Shown here piece after piece: positions 62,389 to 64,000 of a stretch of 64,000 nucleotides of DNA. A model generated the notes under the pieces. It was not told the DNA's origin. It saw nothing but the letters and a program-made list of their open reading frames with translations, and made no database searches. Location of the stretch: positions 16,206,171 to 16,270,170 of the forward strand of contig OX463778.1 in assembly GCA_949825025.1 (NCBI GenBank), written 5' to 3'. The first letter of the stretch is position 1, and each line of letters begins with the position of its first letter. Made by a program: the position numbers and the translations under genes. The DNA is from Siphlonurus alternatus. Taxonomy: Eukaryota; Arthropoda; Insecta; Ephemeroptera; Siphlonuridae.

Positions 62389-64000
62389 TATTCAGTATTT
62401 CAGTATATACATAGTTTTCATACTTCTCACGTCAGTATAACTTATAACTTTTCAAAAGTCAAAATGTATCCAACATAATTATACTCCTCATAACTTCTTC
62501 AACATACATCAGATCAGAGTGAAATCAGATATATTATATTACTATTCGCATGCAGTTCTACATACGTGCGTTCGCAAAATTTCATGATATCACCGCTTAT
62601 AAATATTCTCTTCTTTGCATAATGTGCTGGCATTGCTGTGGCAACAATAATGAATTTTATGGCACGTTGGCCTTCGTCGATGGAATAATTTAAATTTATT
62701 ACATCGATGCAAATCGTTAAAAATTTGAACTTTGTTTTGACATTTAATTCCTTGCATCTCTAGCTGTACATCATCTTTCTCTCAAGTCACGATAACCGAA
62801 CCAAGGACCAATATTAATTTCTCTTCGTGTACTTTGTAAGAAGCAGTGCTCGGTCCTACGCCAACATGCTCGACGAAGCGCAGATGTGACGACGGCTCGG
62901 TCCAGCGGCTCGCGGGTCAATGGCCACGAATGCACCGGCCGGCGGCGAGAGCGGAATGTGGTCCACGCCCTTATAGGTACGCGTTTGTAATGTTCATGAT
63001 TCACACTTTGCGTAATTTTCACTTCATCAGAAATTACTCAGAGACGCAAGTGAAACTTAAGTGTGTGCATTGTACAATTTGCTCGTGGTCATAAAGTCAT
63101 AAGTCATAAAGTTACTAAGAAAAAATAATTTCTGCAAAGTAAAGTGAAATTCGCAAGTGACATACAGTATAAGTATAATCTTATAATTATACTTTTTACC
63201 ATGCGAAAGTAAGCATAATTTTTTGACAGAACATCCCCTTATGACATTTCTCTTTCTTTAACAGTGTTACTGTTAATACAATACAAATAAAATAAAACAA
63301 TAGAATTCTTTATTTTCTATGTCTAAAAAAGTATTAAATCTATATCGTATTTATTTTGACGATATACGGATAAAGGCGTTATGGTAACACAATGTTTACC
63401 CAAGATTGGAAGGTGTGGACTGACTTTAGGCAAGGAGTGAGTGTTGGTTCTATTCTGGTCAGACTGCGGCTAGACTGGCGAGGGTGGATGAGGCACTGGG
63501 GAACCCGCTCGTCTGTACAGATCGATGTGAGAGGGTGTGCGTGAAGTCAAATATCCAGACAACAAGTCTCAATGTTGAGTACTTGGTCGCCTCGATATAC
63601 TTGTTTTTTTCTATATTGCAGGCAGTGTGAATCAATAAAAAACCGTTAATTAATGTCAGGTTGAGATAAAAATATACGTTATTTCGTATTGCATTTACCA
63701 GATATTTATATTATTAGTACATCATACTCATGACTATAATACTATAATCTACAATACTTGATACTGTCATATTTTATATACTTGCTTCTCCTGTATATTT
63801 AAAACATTATTACACTTTCATTCTTTTATTTTAATGACGTACAATAACATTGTTTACAGAAAACACTAGTTTGTTATATCTATAGCTATATAATTCGGCC
63901 ATGCACTTTATAATAATTCAATTATAATTATAATAATAATCCTATTAATTATTATACATTATAAATAATGCAACCATTACAGTTGATTTTAAATTTTAGG

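Larger units (their letters stand above)
58760..64000. other. Sequence upstream of the first visible gene B exon
   Basis: 5.2 kb, mostly AT-rich. I looked on the minus strand for an N-terminal exon with an RFxV motif and a PRxxxYR/RPTLxELH end and did not find one. Features: a TATA-like site (59332-59339), three CACGTG E-boxes (60176-60222), a (TA)n array (62354-62386), and GC-richer islands at about 59260-59410, 61840-61900, 62830-62970 and 63420-63550 that might hold untranslated exons or enhancers. Confidence 0.5.

Noticed and set aside
62771..63022. Minus-strand ORF as the missing N-terminal exon of gene B
   Set aside because: No RFxV motif, no phospho-switch segment, no RPTLxEL ending and no good donor in phase 0.

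Overview
The window is animal nuclear DNA from an AT-rich invertebrate genome. Genes are split by GT-AG introns, exons are much richer in GC than introns, and microsatellites and short inverted-repeat transposons are everywhere. I cannot name the phylum from this sequence alone. Three protein genes are visible. NAXD, the ATP-dependent NAD(P)H-hydrate dehydratase, is an intact single-exon gene on the minus strand at 7-954. Head-to-head with it, with 478 bp between the start codons, begins a complete plus-strand SLC12 gene of the Na-K-Cl type (gene A, 1433-39824, 20 coding exons per transcript, 1055 residues). A second SLC12 paralog (gene B) lies tail-to-tail on the minus strand (58759 down to 43534, 999 residues visible). 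Gene B lacks its N-terminal exon, which is either beyond the right edge or not recognisable here.

Most exons of A and B have identical lengths and phases, so they are duplicates. Three introns differ: two occur only in A and one only in B. A 45-bp exon is seen only in B. Both proteins keep the residues that in vertebrate NKCC1 bind Na+, K+ and Cl-, so both are predicted to be Na-K-2Cl cotransporters. Gene A also has an RFQV docking motif for SPAK/OSR1 kinases and a phospho-switch-like segment.

The most interesting feature is that each gene carries two consecutive 96-bp exons with the same phase. Both encode TM2 plus the first intracellular loop, so they can only sensibly be used one at a time. 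This is the same position and size as the mutually exclusive A/B/F exons of vertebrate NKCC2 (SLC12A1), which tune ion affinity. The two copies within one gene are more alike than copies between genes, which suggests independent duplication or gene conversion.

Layout: NAXD (7-954); shared promoter region (955-1432); A exon 1; a 22.3-kb first intron with microsatellites, several hAT-like elements, palindromic MITEs and a 5S-rRNA-derived element; the A transporter core (24063-31425); the A C-terminal domain (34387-39824); a MITE-filled convergent spacer (39825-43533); gene B (43534-58759); and 5.2 kb of sequence upstream of the first visible B exon (58760-64000). One 2.6-kb hAT-like element in gene A inserted exactly at a splice donor, and its 8-bp target duplication contains the donor.
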